Of a stretch of 64,000 bases of DNA, positions 19,101-27,885 are shown one piece after another. Under the pieces are notes generated by a model. It saw only the letters and a program-made list of their open reading frames with translations, did no database searches and was not told the DNA's origin. Source of the stretch: Acidovorax sp. T1. GTDB lineage: Bacteria > Pseudomonadota > Gammaproteobacteria > Burkholderiales > Burkholderiaceae_C. The DNA lies in contig NZ_CP021648.1 of NCBI RefSeq assembly GCF_002176815.1, positions 2,798,001 to 2,862,000 on the forward strand. The letters run 5' to 3'. The stretch's first letter is position 1. Each line of letters opens with the position of its first letter. Made by a program: the position numbers and the translations under genes.

Positions 19101-19331
19101 CCCGACCGCACGGTGCCCAAGCCGGGGTTCGAGAAAGACCTGGCCAAGCGCACGCTGACCAATCTCTACAACCAGCGCCCCGCCTGGCTGGCGGCTGCCC
19201 ACGCGCAGCTGGACGCGGCGGTGGCGGCGGCCTATGGCTGGGCGGACTACACGGCAGACATGGCGGACGATGAAATTTTGCGCCGCCTGCTGGCGCTGAA
19301 CCTGCAACGCAGCACGCCCACCGGGGCCTGA
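16125..19331 (+). CDS. MmeI-like single-chain restriction-modification enzyme (type IIG/IIL)
   Basis: From the ATG at 16125 (MTPQEFIAKW) this is 1068 residues; the open frame extends upstream into ccdB but without homology. A nuclease core sits at Asp68, Glu78 and Lys80 (YADVF then WENKAPGK). After a helical linker come methylase motif I DPACGSGNF (about 384-392) and motif IV GNPPFLGG (NPPF about 552-555), indicating adenine methylation. Family knowledge: MmeI-type proteins combine cleavage, methylation and target recognition in one polypeptide of about 900-1100 residues. The target-recognition region (about residues 657-843) is visibly AT-richer than its flanks, suggesting domain exchange. 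The gene carries two in-frame copies of the AGCGCTTA repeat and an in-frame palindrome at 17641-17694, all apparently in linkers. Activity is uncertain because of these inserts. Confidence 0.88.
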   Translation: MTPQEFIAKWGAPGGVPGPAYALNEEQGAQSHFLDLCELLGVPKPGSAEGYRFEEKSSVIGGKTGYADVFMRGVFAWENKAPGKNLDTALKQLLTYSLALSNPPILVVSDRLSIRIHTQFTGHPSATHEVRIAEMDQPANLALLRRIWLAPDSFKPRQTNRDITEAAAQSFAALAEGLRQRGATADEDAARQQQRANQVAHFLTQCLFCFFAEDVGLLPGRMFERLLNNQQATPERLTQGLTQLFTTMQSGGLYGVDDIPWFNGGLFQTIAVPPLSAPDLAELRRAADLNWSAIDVSIFGTLFERGLDPAKRSQLGAHYTDPATIERLIGPVIRRPLLQKWELLAQQIQGLAAKITKKGDRHYRAAHALFITWLDDLKNYRALDPACGSGNFLYLALKCLKDVEHHSHLQAAELGLDREADLVTGPHNVLGIELNEYAAELARVTVWIGELQWRLAHGYEFKTNPVLDTLQHIECRDALLDWGTAQAAPKQDAAQTPAPAPGAAQVSGSDHDFAQQNSCSDPETGTPPHPGSPGAAATPTEATWPTADVVIGNPPFLGGSKKRGELGDRYVQALDAVYASAVPGAADLVCYWFEKARAQIAAGALQRAGLVTTNSIRGGANRKVLDAICAQTRIFEAWSDEPWVNEGAAVRVSLVCFGFQKADTQILNGAPVAEIFADLSASKEAGSALNLNLARPIQANGRGSFQGSQKIGAFDISGDLARSWLAFPNPNQRPNSDVLKPSWNGLDLTRRNRDGWIIDFGVDMTESDAALYELPFQYIESHVKPERLSNARETYKKNWWKHGEPRIAMRLALKKLDRYFAVTAHQKHFFFTWIDKSVLPDKALIVIARADDTTFGILHSRFHELWALRMGTSLEDRPRYTPTTCFETFPFPAGLTPLDTAHQRTETVDGGALIPADLSNALVEGDSKPNQPLAPVQQAQAAIKTIPTRQAATAIAQAAQRLNTLRQAWLNPPEWTDSVPEVVPLGLSASPYPDRTVPKPGFEKDLAKRTLTNLYNQRPAWLAAAHAQLDAAVAAAYGWADYTADMADDEILRRLLALNLQRSTPTGA
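17135..17188. repeat. Dispersed AGCGCTTA repeat inside MmeI-like gene (first copy)
   Basis: GCTACAAAAATGGGAGCTAT, TAGCGC, spacer, GGGCTAGCGGCCAAAAT follows the repeat pattern in inverse orientation. It encodes about residues 337-354 (LLQKWELLAQQIQGLAAKI), between the helical region and methylase motif I. The central palindrome is partly degraded. Confidence 0.6.
17641..17694. repeat. REP-like 54-bp palindrome inside MmeI-like gene
   Basis: Arms of 19 nt, TTTCGGGGTCGGATCACGA at 17641-17659 and TCGTGCTCTGACCCCGAAA at 17676-17694, pair at 17 of 19 positions around a second small palindrome (TTTTGC/GCAAAA). It lies in frame just before the NPPF motif, in a Pro/Ala-rich linker. The pattern resembles intergenic palindromes of related genomes that I know from memory; inside a coding sequence it is unusual. 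Confidence 0.75.
18911..18958. repeat. Dispersed AGCGCTTA repeat inside MmeI-like gene (second copy)
   Basis: CCTCTAGCGCCC, spacer, AAGCGCAAGCAGCTATCAAA is a forward-orientation copy. It encodes about residues 929-944, in the C-terminal region after the target-recognition domain. Confidence 0.65.
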
Positions 19332-19378
19332 CATGCGCGCAGGGCGAGCTGATCGAGGCGTTCTGGGAGGTTTGAGAG

Positions 19379-19430
19379 AAATTGGCCTCTAGCGCTTATG
19401 GGATAAGCGCCAGCAGCTATTGTTTTTATA
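19379..19430. repeat. Dispersed AGCGCTTA repeat, intergenic
   Basis: A near-consensus copy: TTGGCCTCTAGCGCTTAT, GGG, ATAAGCGCCAGCAGCTAT, TGTTTTTAT. It forms a stem of AGCGCTTAT with ATAAGCGC and lies between the MmeI-like gene and the Anbu gene. It is the clearest reference copy for the family. Confidence 0.8.
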
Positions 19431-19515
19431 TCTTTCTTGCACAACCCACGATAGGTGCGGGCGCTGCGGCGGCACCGCACTACACTCTGTGCCTTTCCTC
19501 TTTTTCGCATTCCCC

Positions 19516-20343
19516 ATGACGTATTGCGTCGCCATCAAACTCAATGCCGGGCTGGTGTTCCTGTCCGATTCACGCACCAATGCCGGGCTGGACCAGATCA
19601 GCTCGTTCCGCAAGATCATGGTTTACGAGAAAGCGGGCGATCGCTTCATGGTGCTGCTGTCGGCCGGCAACCTGAGCATTTCGCAGTCGGTGCGCGAGAT
19701 TTTGCAGACCACGCAGATCAAGGACGCTGCCGACAGCGAGCCCGTCACCATCTGGAACGCCAGGAGCATGTTCGACGCCGCCCGCGTGCTGGGCGCCGCC
19801 GTGCGCCATGTGCATGAGCGCGATGGCGCGGCGCTCAAGCGCGCAGAGGTGGATTTCAATGTGTCGATGGTGTTTGGCGGCCAGATCAAGGGCGAGGGCA
19901 TGCGGCTGTTTCAGGTGTATTCGGCGGGCAATTTCATCGAATCGACCGCCGAGACGCCGTATTTCCAGGTGGGCGAGTCGAAATACGGCAAGCCGGTGCT
20001 CGACCGCGTGCTGACGCCCGAGACGCCTCTCGACGAGGCGGCCAAGTGCGCGCTGGTGTCGATGGACAGCACGCTCAAGTCCAACCTCTCGGTGGGCCTG
20101 CCCATGGACCTGGTGGTGTATGAGGTGGACCGTTTCACCACCGACAAGATCGCGTGCATTGACGAGAACAACCCCTACTTTCGCATGCTGCATGACCGCT
20201 GGGGGCAAAAGCTGCGCGAGGTATTCGACAGCATCGAAGACCCGGCCTGGGACGGCCGCTTGACCGATGCCCCCATCATGGTGAACCCGGAGCGCAGCAA
20301 GCCGCTCAAGAAGATCACCAACTTTCGCGAGAAGCTGGTCTGA
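19516..20343 (+). CDS. Anbu-type proteasome-like peptidase
   Basis: From the ATG at 19516 the protein is 275 residues and begins MTYCVAIKLNAGLVFLSDSR, then TNAGLDQISSFRKI, the signature of the bacterial proteasome-like Anbu family (ancestral beta subunit). After removal of Met1 the N-terminal Thr would be the nucleophile. An upstream in-frame start at 19420 has no homology. Family knowledge: Anbu forms open helical or ring assemblies, and its gene usually lies with circularly permuted ATP-grasp, alpha-E and transglutaminase genes. Here none of those partners is adjacent. The next gene is an alpha/beta hydrolase 44 bp downstream. Substrate and regulation are unknown. Confidence 0.85.
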   Translation: MTYCVAIKLNAGLVFLSDSRTNAGLDQISSFRKIMVYEKAGDRFMVLLSAGNLSISQSVREILQTTQIKDAADSEPVTIWNARSMFDAARVLGAAVRHVHERDGAALKRAEVDFNVSMVFGGQIKGEGMRLFQVYSAGNFIESTAETPYFQVGESKYGKPVLDRVLTPETPLDEAAKCALVSMDSTLKSNLSVGLPMDLVVYEVDRFTTDKIACIDENNPYFRMLHDRWGQKLREVFDSIEDPAWDGRLTDAPIMVNPERSKPLKKITNFREKLV

Positions 20344-20387
20344 GCCTCAGCACAGCCCCTGCCCCGCACCCGCACCCTGATGGATTG

Positions 20388-21209
20388 ATGGCCAAGATCG
20401 TTTTCTCGCACGGCAACAGCTTTCCGGCGGGCACCTACAACGTGCTTTTTGGGCAATTGCGCCAGCGCGGCTTTGACGTGGCCGCCATCGACCGCTTTGG
20501 CCACGATGCGCAATACCCGGTTACCAGCAACTGGCCGCATCTGGTGCAGCAGCTGGCTGATTTTGCGGCGCAGCAGGTGGCGGCGTCGGGCGAGCGGGTG
20601 TTTCTGGTGGGGCATTCGCTGGGCGGCATTCTGAGCGTGATGGCGGCGGCCCAGCACCCCACGCTGGCGCGCGGCGTGTTGATGCTCGACTCACCGCTCA
20701 TCAGCGGCTGGCGCGCCACCACCGTGGGCGTGGCCAAGCGCACGCAGCTGGTGGGCGCCGTGTCGCCCGGCCGCGTGAGCCGCCAGCGCCGCATGAGCTG
20801 GGCCAGCACTGCAGAGGCACTGGAGCACTTTGGCAAGAAAAAGGTGTTTGCGCAGTGGGACCCGCAGGTGCTGCGCGACTATGTCACGCACGGCCTGCAC
20901 GACGAGGACGGGCGCCGGGTGCTGGGCTTTGACCGGGCGGTGGAAACCGCCATCTACAACACCTTGCCGCACAACCTGGACCGCCTGCTGCGCCGCCACC
21001 CGCTGCGCTGCCCGGCGGCATTCATCGGCGGGCTGGCATCGGTGGAGATGCGCCAGGTGGGCATGGCGCTGACCCGGCGGGTGACGGGCGGGCGCATCAT
21101 GATGCTTGACGGTAGCCACTTGTTCCCGATGGAGCAGCCGCTGGCCACCGCCGCCGCCATCGAGGCGGCCTTGCTGAACCTGGCTGCACTGCCGAGCGCG
21201 GCGCACTGA
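20388..21209 (+). CDS. Alpha/beta hydrolase
   Basis: A 273-residue cytoplasmic hydrolase (start at the second of two adjacent codons, ATG 20388). The oxyanion region FSHGNSFPAGTY is near the start, the nucleophile elbow GHSLGG (Ser about residue 78) is in the middle, and the C-terminal His is in LDGSHLFPME. Substrate cannot be predicted; an esterase or lipase is most likely. It follows the Anbu gene by 44 bp on the same strand, so they may be co-transcribed. Confidence 0.85.
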   Translation: MAKIVFSHGNSFPAGTYNVLFGQLRQRGFDVAAIDRFGHDAQYPVTSNWPHLVQQLADFAAQQVAASGERVFLVGHSLGGILSVMAAAQHPTLARGVLMLDSPLISGWRATTVGVAKRTQLVGAVSPGRVSRQRRMSWASTAEALEHFGKKKVFAQWDPQVLRDYVTHGLHDEDGRRVLGFDRAVETAIYNTLPHNLDRLLRRHPLRCPAAFIGGLASVEMRQVGMALTRRVTGGRIMMLDGSHLFPMEQPLATAAAIEAALLNLAALPSAAH

Positions 21210-21260
21210 AGTCGGCCGACCGCCCGGCTGCCCGACATTCGCGCTCGGCGCCGGGCCGCG

Positions 21261-22142
21261 TCAACGGCAGCAGCGGTAGGCCAGCCCCACCGAGGCGCTA
21301 TAGCCGGTGGGCTTCACCGTCAGGGGGCTGCGGCGCGCGTCTGCCTGCAATTGCGAGACACCCACGCCGCCCCACACCACCCAATGGCGGTTGAGCGCCG
21401 TCATGACATCCACGCCCAGGTCCACGCTGTAGAGACCGCCACCGGGCTCGTACGCGGGCAGGCGGGCTGCCCCAGCGCCGCCCGCCACTGCGGGCACGCC
21501 AAACCGGGAGCGCAGGTAGGTGCGGTCGCCAAAACTGGCGCCGGCGCCAAAAACCATGCGGGTCTGCTGCGTGACGGGCAGGGTATAGGACACGCTGGTG
21601 TTCAGCTGCGCCCCCCCGTCGCGCCCCAGGATGTCTTGCGAAAGCCCTGCGCCCACCGACCACCGGGGCGTGATGGCATAGCCCGCGCTGACCCGGGCGC
21701 GCAGGGTGGATCGCACATCGGGCAGGCCGGAGAGCCGCGGCGCATCACTGCTATCGCGACCACTGTCCAGGCGCAGCGATGCACTCAGGCTGAACCGGTC
21801 GCTTTCGGCCAGGATGGCGGTGGCGCCCGATTCGCGCTGCTCCAGCCCATGGCCCATGAGGGTGCTGCCGCGCGAGGTGCTCAGGCGAAACCGACCGTAT
21901 TCCAGCGCCCATGACGGGCTCAGGTGGGACGAACGGCCATCGCCGCCGGCGTAGTCCGGGCCGTTGCTCACCACGGCGCCCAGCACATAGTTGAGCTTGG
22001 GGGAGCCGTCTGGGTTGACGGCGGGCGGCACATCCTCGGCCATGGCGGGCAGACCGGCGCCCAGGCCCCACAAGACAGTGCAGACAGCGCAGCCCCAAAG
22101 GCCCAAAGGAAGGCCCGAAGGACGGCGCGGCAGGTAGGTCAT
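21261..22142 (-). CDS. MipA/OmpV family outer-membrane protein
   Basis: A 293-residue protein starting at the ATG 22142. It has a signal peptide (hydrophobic run to GLPAMA, cleavage before EDVPP). The body consists of short amphipathic beta strands with LNYVLGAVVSNGPDYAGGD near the mature N-terminus, typical of the MipA/OmpV family, and a terminal aromatic strand ending LAYRCCR, unusual in ending with Cys-Cys-Arg instead of Phe. MipA of E. coli interacts with murein-synthesising enzymes; others are porin-like. It lies 10 bp downstream of uppP on the same strand, consistent with a shared cell-envelope role. Confidence 0.8.
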   Translation of the reverse strand: MTYLPRRPSGLPLGLWGCAVCTVLWGLGAGLPAMAEDVPPAVNPDGSPKLNYVLGAVVSNGPDYAGGDGRSSHLSPSWALEYGRFRLSTSRGSTLMGHGLEQRESGATAILAESDRFSLSASLRLDSGRDSSDAPRLSGLPDVRSTLRARVSAGYAITPRWSVGAGLSQDILGRDGGAQLNTSVSYTLPVTQQTRMVFGAGASFGDRTYLRSRFGVPAVAGGAGAARLPAYEPGGGLYSVDLGVDVMTALNRHWVVWGGVGVSQLQADARRSPLTVKPTGYSASVGLAYRCCR

Positions 22143-22152
22143 GGCGCCATTA

Positions 22153-22977
22153 TCAGCCGGCCCACTGCACCAGGCCAGTCCATGCCGAAACCAGCACCAC
22201 CACCCCAAACACGATGCGGTAATACGCAAACGGCACGAAGCTGTGGGTGCTGATGTAGCGCAACAGCCAGCGCACGCACAGCCAGGCGCTGATGAAGGAG
22301 AACACCAGCCCCACGGAAAACAGCGGAATGTCGGCCGCCGACAGCAAGGCACGATCCTTGTACAGGCTGTACGCCCCCGCGCCGATCAGCGTGGGAATGG
22401 CCAGAAAAAAGGAAAAGTCCGTGGCGGCCTTGCGCGACAGGCCCAGCAACATGCCGCCAATGATGGTGGCGCCGCTGCGGCTGGTGCCCGGCACCATGGC
22501 CAGGCACTGCACCAGGCCCACCTTGAGTGCGTCGAGCGCAGTCATGTCTTCCACCTCTTGGATGCGGGTGGCCGCAGCCGGGCGGCGTTCGGCCCACAAG
22601 ATGATGAAGCCGCCAATGATGAAGGTGCTGGCCACCACCACGGGGGTGAACAGGTTGGCCTTGATGGCCTTGCCAAACAGCAGCCCCAGCACCACCGCCG
22701 GCACAAAGGCAATCAGCACATTGAGCGCAAAACGCTGTGCCTGCCGCTCGGTAGGCAGGGCCGCCAGCGTGGCGCGGATTTTTTGCCAATACACCAGGAT
22801 GACGGCAAAGATGGCGCCCGTCTGGATGGCGATGTCGAACACCTGGGCCTTCGCGTCATCAAAGCCCAAAAGCGAGCCCGCAAGAATCAGGTGGCCGGTG
22901 GAGGAGATGGGAAGAAACTCGGTAAGACCTTCGACCACGCCCATGATGGCGGCCTTGACCAGCAAAACAATGTCCAC
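22153..22977 (-). CDS. uppP: Undecaprenyl-diphosphatase UppP (BacA)
   Basis: A 274-residue integral membrane enzyme starting at a GTG (22977; [16 protein letters not shown]). The two catalytic blocks are clear: [15 protein letters not shown] near the N-terminus and [14 protein letters not shown] in the middle. It dephosphorylates undecaprenyl pyrophosphate to recycle the lipid carrier for peptidoglycan and gives bacitracin resistance when overexpressed. The family length is about 265-280. A longer frame upstream lacks homology. It precedes the MipA-like gene by 10 bp. Confidence 0.95.
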   Translation of the reverse strand: MDIVLLVKAAIMGVVEGLTEFLPISSTGHLILAGSLLGFDDAKAQVFDIAIQTGAIFAVILVYWQKIRATLAALPTERQAQRFALNVLIAFVPAVVLGLLFGKAIKANLFTPVVVASTFIIGGFIILWAERRPAAATRIQEVEDMTALDALKVGLVQCLAMVPGTSRSGATIIGGMLLGLSRKAATDFSFFLAIPTLIGAGAYSLYKDRALLSAADIPLFSVGLVFSFISAWLCVRWLLRYISTHSFVPFAYYRIVFGVVVLVSAWTGLVQWAG

Positions 22978-23189
22978 GCGTACGTCCTTTAAGCCCTTCG
23001 GGCTGGCAAAAGGGCAAATTATCCCCTGACGGCTGGCCTGGAACGCCTTGCACACAAGCGCACCGGGGCCAAACTCGGCGGGTACCTGCACGCCTGCAAG
23101 AAACAGTGCAAAAACCGCTGCAAACGCTTATCCGTCAATCGCCGGCAGCTACTTTTATTTGCGTTGGGCCTGTCCCAAAACTCCGCCCC

Positions 23190-24644
23190 TCACCCGTCCA
23201 ACCACCGCCCCGCCACATTCTTGAGCAGCGTGTTCACCGCTGCCAGCCTGCGGCTGCGCACGTCAATCAGGTTGCGCCGGGCTGACAACACGGTGGTCTG
23301 CGCGCTCAGCACGTTCAGATAGCCCACGGTGCCCGCACGGTACTGGTTGCTCACCACATCCAGCGCGCGCTGGGCGGCGGCCACGGCCTCGGCCTGCAGG
23401 TGCTGTTCGCGCTCCAGCGCGGTGGCGGCGGCGAGGTTGTCTTCCACTTCCTGCAGCGCCGTCAGCACGGTCTGGCGGTAGCTGGCCACGGCCTGGTCGT
23501 GCGTGGCGCGGGCCGATTCGACGGCGGCGCTGCGGGCGCCGCCATCCCAAAGGGAGACGGCCAACGCAGGGCCCAGTGACCAGAAGAGGTGGGGAGCGTT
23601 CAGCAAATTGGACAGCTCCGTGCCCCGATAGCCCGCCGCGCCCGACAGCGTGACCGCCGGAAAGAACGCCGCCTGCGCCACGCCGATCTGCGCGTTGGCC
23701 GCCGCCACGCGGCGTTCGGCGGCGGCGATGTCGGGGCGGCGCTCCAGCAGGCGCGAGGGCAGTTGCGCGGGCACGGCGGGCGGCGCGGGCAGCGCGGCCG
23801 TGGCGGGCAGGCTGAGCGCGGCCGGGGCCTGGCCGGTGAGCGCGGCCAGCGCGTGCTCCAGCTGGGCGCGGCTGGTCTGCGCCTCCAGCAACTGCACCTG
23901 GGTGGACTTGTATTGCGCCTCGGCCTGCGCCACGTCGGCAGCCGAGGCCACGCCCGCGCGCTGGCGGTTGCGGGTGAGCGCCCAGCTGCGCTCGTAGGCG
24001 GCCAGGGTGTCGCCCAGCAGTTGTGCCTGCGCCTCGGCGGCGCGCAGCGCGAAATAGGTTTGCGCCACGGTGGCCTGCACCGACAGGCGCATGGCGGCCA
24101 GGTCGTCGGCGCTGGCCTGGGCACTGGCGCGCGCGGCATCCACACTGCCCGACAGGCGCCCCCACAGGTCCAGCTCCCAGCTGGCGTTCAGGCCCAGCGC
24201 ATGGCTGTTGCGGGTGGGGGCCTGGGCGCTTTCACCGGCGGTGGTGCCGCTGCGCGAGCGCGTGCTGCTGGCTGTTGCGCCCAGACTGGGCAGGCCGGCG
24301 GCGCCTGCGCTGTCGAGTGCGGCGCGCGCGGCGCGCAGCCGGGCCACGGCCAGCGCCACGTTCTGGTTGCCGCTGGTGGCGCGCTCTTGCAGCGCATTGA
24401 GTGCGGGGTCGGCGAAGAGCGTCCACCACGCGTCGGGCACGCTATCCTGCGGCTGGGCGGTTTGCCACACGGCGCTGCCTTGCACGCCTTGCTTGTAGGC
24501 AGCGGGCACGTCGAGCGCCGGGCGCGCGTGGGGCGGCGGGGCGCTGCAGGCCGTGAGCCACAATAAAGTTACAAGCAAAAATGGCTTCCAGCGCTTATTG
24601 GATAAGCGCAAGCAGCTATCAAAAATAGAGTGATTGGAGTGCAT
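23190..24644 (-). CDS. Outer-membrane efflux lipoprotein (NodT/OprM family)
   Basis: A 484-residue TolC-family outer-membrane factor. The signal ends at the lipobox LTAC|S (Cys about residue 33) and is followed by two OEP repeats (helical hairpins, e.g. QNVALAVARLRAARAALDSA; AANAQIGVAQAAFFPAVTLS). Its start overlaps the stop of mdtC (TGATG), so it is the outer-membrane channel of the same tripartite pump. The N-terminal residues about 7-25 (IFDSCLRLSNKRWKPFLLV) are encoded by a copy of the AGCGCTTA repeat. The long positively charged n-region is therefore repeat-derived. Confidence 0.93.
   Translation of the reverse strand: MHSNHSIFDSCLRLSNKRWKPFLLVTLLWLTACSAPPPHARPALDVPAAYKQGVQGSAVWQTAQPQDSVPDAWWTLFADPALNALQERATSGNQNVALAVARLRAARAALDSAGAAGLPSLGATASSTRSRSGTTAGESAQAPTRNSHALGLNASWELDLWGRLSGSVDAARASAQASADDLAAMRLSVQATVAQTYFALRAAEAQAQLLGDTLAAYERSWALTRNRQRAGVASAADVAQAEAQYKSTQVQLLEAQTSRAQLEHALAALTGQAPAALSLPATAALPAPPAVPAQLPSRLLERRPDIAAAERRVAAANAQIGVAQAAFFPAVTLSGAAGYRGTELSNLLNAPHLFWSLGPALAVSLWDGGARSAAVESARATHDQAVASYRQTVLTALQEVEDNLAAATALEREQHLQAEAVAAAQRALDVVSNQYRAGTVGYLNVLSAQTTVLSARRNLIDVRSRRLAAVNTLLKNVAGRWLDG
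24573..24626. repeat. Dispersed AGCGCTTA repeat overlapping start of efflux lipoprotein gene
   Basis: AGCAAAAATGGCTTCCAGCG, CTTATTGGATAAGCGC, AAGCAGCTATCAAAAATA matches the family in forward orientation. On the coding strand it supplies the n-region and first hydrophobic residues of the lipoprotein signal. Confidence 0.75.
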
Positions 24645-27600
24645 CAGGAATCTCCTTGCAGCGCGATCTCAGGGCCGGCAGCCGGGTGGCGGCGCCAGCG
24701 CACCCCACGCCGCACACGCGCGCGCAGCCGGTCCAGCGCCACATAGACCACGGGCGTGGTGTAGAGCGTGAGCAGCTGGCTCAGCAGCAGCCCGCCCACC
24801 ACGGCAATGCCCAGGGGCTGGCGCAGCTCGGCGCCATCGGCCCGGTTCAGCGCCAGCGGCAGCGCGCCAAAAATGGCGGCCAGCGTGGTCATGAGGATGG
24901 GCCGCAGGCGCAGGCTGCAGGCGCGGTAGATAGACTGCGCGGCCGTGATGTGGCCGGCGCGTTGCCGCACCAGGGCGAAGTCGATCATCATGATGGCGTT
25001 CTTCTTGACGATGCCGATCAGCAAGATGACGCCGATCAGCGCGATCAGCGAGAACTCGGTCTTGAACAGCATCAGCGCCAGCAGCGCGCCCACCCCGGCC
25101 GATGGCAGGGTGGACAGGATGGTCAGCGGGTGCAACAGGTTTTCATACAGGATGCCCAGCACCAGGTAGATGGTGATGATGGCCGCCAGAATCAGCAGCG
25201 GCTGGCCCGCCAGCGCGCTCTGAAACGCCCCCGCCGTGCCGCCAAAGGTGCCGCGGATTCCCACGGGCACGCCCAGCTCGGCCACCGCGTTGTGCACGGC
25301 ATCGGTGGCCTGCGACAGCGACACGCCCGGCGCCAGGCTGAAGCTGACGGTGCTGGCCGGCGTGCCGCGCTCGTGGCTGACCGACAGCGGCGTGTTGGTG
25401 GTGGTGATGCGCGCAAACGCCGTGAGTGGCACCTGCTGGCCCGCGCTGTTGACAAAGAAGAAGCCGCGCAACGTCTCGGGGCTTTGCAGGTAGCGCGGGG
25501 CGGCTTCCATCACCACGCGGTACTGGTTGAGCGGGTTGTAGATCACACCCACCTGGCGCTGGCCGAAGGCGTCGTTCAGGGTGGCGTCGATCTGCGCCAT
25601 CGTCAGGCCTGCGCGCGTGGCGGCGTCGCGGTCGATCACCAGCGTGGTCTGCAGGCCGTAGTCGGACACGTCGCTGTTCACGTCTTCGAGTTCGGGCAGT
25701 TGCGCCAGCGCCTGGCGGATGCGTGGCTCCCAGGTGCGCAGCTCGGCGATGTCGTCGGCCTGCAGCGTGTAGTCGTACGAGGCACTGCTTTGCCGCCCGC
25801 CAATGCGGATGTCGCGCTGGGGCACCATGAACAGGCGGGCGCCGGGCTCGTCCTTGAGCTGCGCGCGCAGGCGGGTGATGACGGCCTCGGACCGCTCCTG
25901 CCCCGGCCCGCGCTTGAGCGTCATGAACATCTGCGCCGCGTTGCGCTGCCAGCCGCCGGTGAAGCCCGTGACATGCTCCACGGCAGGATCGGCCTGCACG
26001 ATGGCCAGAAAGCGCTGCAGCCGCTGCTCCATGGCCTGGTACGACGTGGCCTGGTCGGCGCGGATGAAGCCCGAGATGCGGCCCGTGTCCTGCTCGGGCA
26101 TGAAGCCTTTCTCGATGGCGGTGTAAAGGTAAACATTGAGCCCCACCACCCCGGCCAGCGCCAGCAGCACCAGGGGCTGGTGGCGCAGGCACCAGGCCAG
26201 GCTGCGGCGGTAACCGCGCAGGCCCCGGGCCTGCAGGCCGTCCACCCAGCGCATAAAACGCGCCCAAGGTGATGGACTGGGCGCTTGCTCGGTTGGCCGG
26301 TGCGGCTGGAGCAGCGCCGCGCACATCATGGGCGTGGTGGTGAGCGACACCAGCAGCGACACCCCAATGGCCGCCGACATGACGATGGCGAACTCATGGA
26401 AAAACCGCCCCACGATGCCGCCCATGAACACAATGGGCACGAACACCGCAATCAGCGACAGGCTCATCGACACCACCGTGAAGCCGATCTCGCGCGCGCC
26501 ATCCAGCGCGGCCTGCAGCGCGGTTTTGCCGCGCTCCATGTGGCGCATGATGTTTTCCAGCACCACGATGGCGTCGTCCACCACGAAGCCGGTGGCAATG
26601 GTCAACGCCATCAGCGAGAGGTTGTCGAGCGTGTAGCCCGCGAGATACATCACGCCAAACGTGCCCGCCAGCGACACCGGCACGGCCACCGCGGGGATGA
26701 GCGTGGCGCGCCCGTTGCGCAGAAACAGAAACACCACCAGGACGACCAGCGCCACGGCGATCAGAAGGGCGTGCTCTACCTCCTTGACCGAGGCGCGCAG
26801 CGTGGGTGTGCGGTCGGAGACGATCTCCACATCGATCGCCGCCGGGATCGACGCCTTGAGCTGCGGCAGCAGCGCGCGCACGCGGTCCACCGCCTCCAGG
26901 ATGTTGGCGCCGGGCTGCTTGTACACCTGCAGCAGCACAGCCGGCTTGCCGTTGGCCACGCCAAAGTTGCGCACGTCCTGCACCGAGTCGGTCACCTCGG
27001 CCACATCGGCCAGGCGAATCGCGTTGCCGTTTTGCCAGCGCAGCACCAGCGGGGCATAGTCGGCCGCCACGCGGGCCTGGTCGTTGGCGGCGATCTGCCA
27101 ATAGTGGTCTTCGCGCTCCACCGCGCCCAGCGGGCGGTTGGCGTTGGTGGTGCTGATGGCGCCGCGCACTTGCTCCAGCGACACCCCGTTGGCCGCCAGC
27201 CGCACCGGGTCGAGCGACACGCGCACAGCGGGCAGCGCGCCGCCGCTCACCGTGGCCTGCCCCACGCCTTCGACCTGCGAGAGCTTTTGCGCCAGCACGG
27301 TAGAGGCCGCGTCGTACATCTGCCCGCGCGTGAGCGCGCTGGACGTGAGCGCCAGGATCATGATGGGCGCATCGGCCGGGTTCACCTTGCGGTAGGTCGG
27401 GTTGCTGGGCATGCCCGTGGGCAGCAGCGTGCGCGCGGCGTTGATGGCGGCCTGCACATCGCGGGCGGCGCTGTCCACGTTCCGGTTGAGGTCGAACTGC
27501 AGCGTGATGCTGGTGCTGCCCAGGATGGAGCGCGAGGTGATCTCGTTGACGCCGGCGATGGCCCCGAGCGAGCGCTCGAGCGGCGTGGCCACGGTGGCGG

Positions 27601-27778
27601 CCATGGTGTCGGGGCTGGCGCCGGGCAGGCTGGCGCTGACGGAGATGGTGGGGTAATCGACCTGCGGCAGCGGGGCCACCGGAAGCAGAAAGTACGACAC
27701 CGCGCCGACCAGGGCCAGGCCCAGGGTGAGGAGCGTGGTGGCGATGGGGCGGTGGATGAAGGGGGTGGAGAGGCTCAT
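24644..27778 (-). CDS. mdtC: RND efflux pump inner-membrane subunit, MdtC type
   Basis: A 1044-residue resistance-nodulation-division transporter. The N-terminus [20 protein letters not shown] is TM1, then [20 protein letters not shown]. The blocks [19 protein letters not shown] and [15 protein letters not shown] match the MdtC paralogue more closely than MdtB. TM4 has the Asp-containing [14 protein letters not shown] used in proton relay. In E. coli MdtB and MdtC form a heterotrimer with the MdtA adaptor; substrates include bile salts and novobiocin. It is separated from mdtB by 854 bp occupied by repeats, but ends in overlap with the outer-membrane factor gene. Confidence 0.93.
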   Translation of the reverse strand: MSLSTPFIHRPIATTLLTLGLALVGAVSYFLLPVAPLPQVDYPTISVSASLPGASPDTMAATVATPLERSLGAIAGVNEITSRSILGSTSITLQFDLNRNVDSAARDVQAAINAARTLLPTGMPSNPTYRKVNPADAPIMILALTSSALTRGQMYDAASTVLAQKLSQVEGVGQATVSGGALPAVRVSLDPVRLAANGVSLEQVRGAISTTNANRPLGAVEREDHYWQIAANDQARVAADYAPLVLRWQNGNAIRLADVAEVTDSVQDVRNFGVANGKPAVLLQVYKQPGANILEAVDRVRALLPQLKASIPAAIDVEIVSDRTPTLRASVKEVEHALLIAVALVVLVVFLFLRNGRATLIPAVAVPVSLAGTFGVMYLAGYTLDNLSLMALTIATGFVVDDAIVVLENIMRHMERGKTALQAALDGAREIGFTVVSMSLSLIAVFVPIVFMGGIVGRFFHEFAIVMSAAIGVSLLVSLTTTPMMCAALLQPHRPTEQAPSPSPWARFMRWVDGLQARGLRGYRRSLAWCLRHQPLVLLALAGVVGLNVYLYTAIEKGFMPEQDTGRISGFIRADQATSYQAMEQRLQRFLAIVQADPAVEHVTGFTGGWQRNAAQMFMTLKRGPGQERSEAVITRLRAQLKDEPGARLFMVPQRDIRIGGRQSSASYDYTLQADDIAELRTWEPRIRQALAQLPELEDVNSDVSDYGLQTTLVIDRDAATRAGLTMAQIDATLNDAFGQRQVGVIYNPLNQYRVVMEAAPRYLQSPETLRGFFFVNSAGQQVPLTAFARITTTNTPLSVSHERGTPASTVSFSLAPGVSLSQATDAVHNAVAELGVPVGIRGTFGGTAGAFQSALAGQPLLILAAIITIYLVLGILYENLLHPLTILSTLPSAGVGALLALMLFKTEFSLIALIGVILLIGIVKKNAIMMIDFALVRQRAGHITAAQSIYRACSLRLRPILMTTLAAIFGALPLALNRADGAELRQPLGIAVVGGLLLSQLLTLYTTPVVYVALDRLRARVRRGVRWRRHPAAGPEIALQGDS

Positions 27779-27807
27779 GGGGCGGGCCTCCTGCCAGGTT
27801 CGGGGTG

Positions 27808-27860
27808 TTTTGTGGCTCTAGCGCTTTGGGGGGTTGCGCTGGTAGCTATTGTTTTGATAG
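27808..27860. repeat. Dispersed AGCGCTTA repeat, left of large palindrome
   Basis: TTTGTGGCTCTAGCGCTTTG, spacer, TTGCGCTGGTAGCTATTGTT, TTGATAG is a degraded copy in forward orientation, in the mdtB-mdtC gap. Confidence 0.65.
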
Positions 27861-27885
27861 TTCGTTTTGTGTGTTTTTTGAGGAT

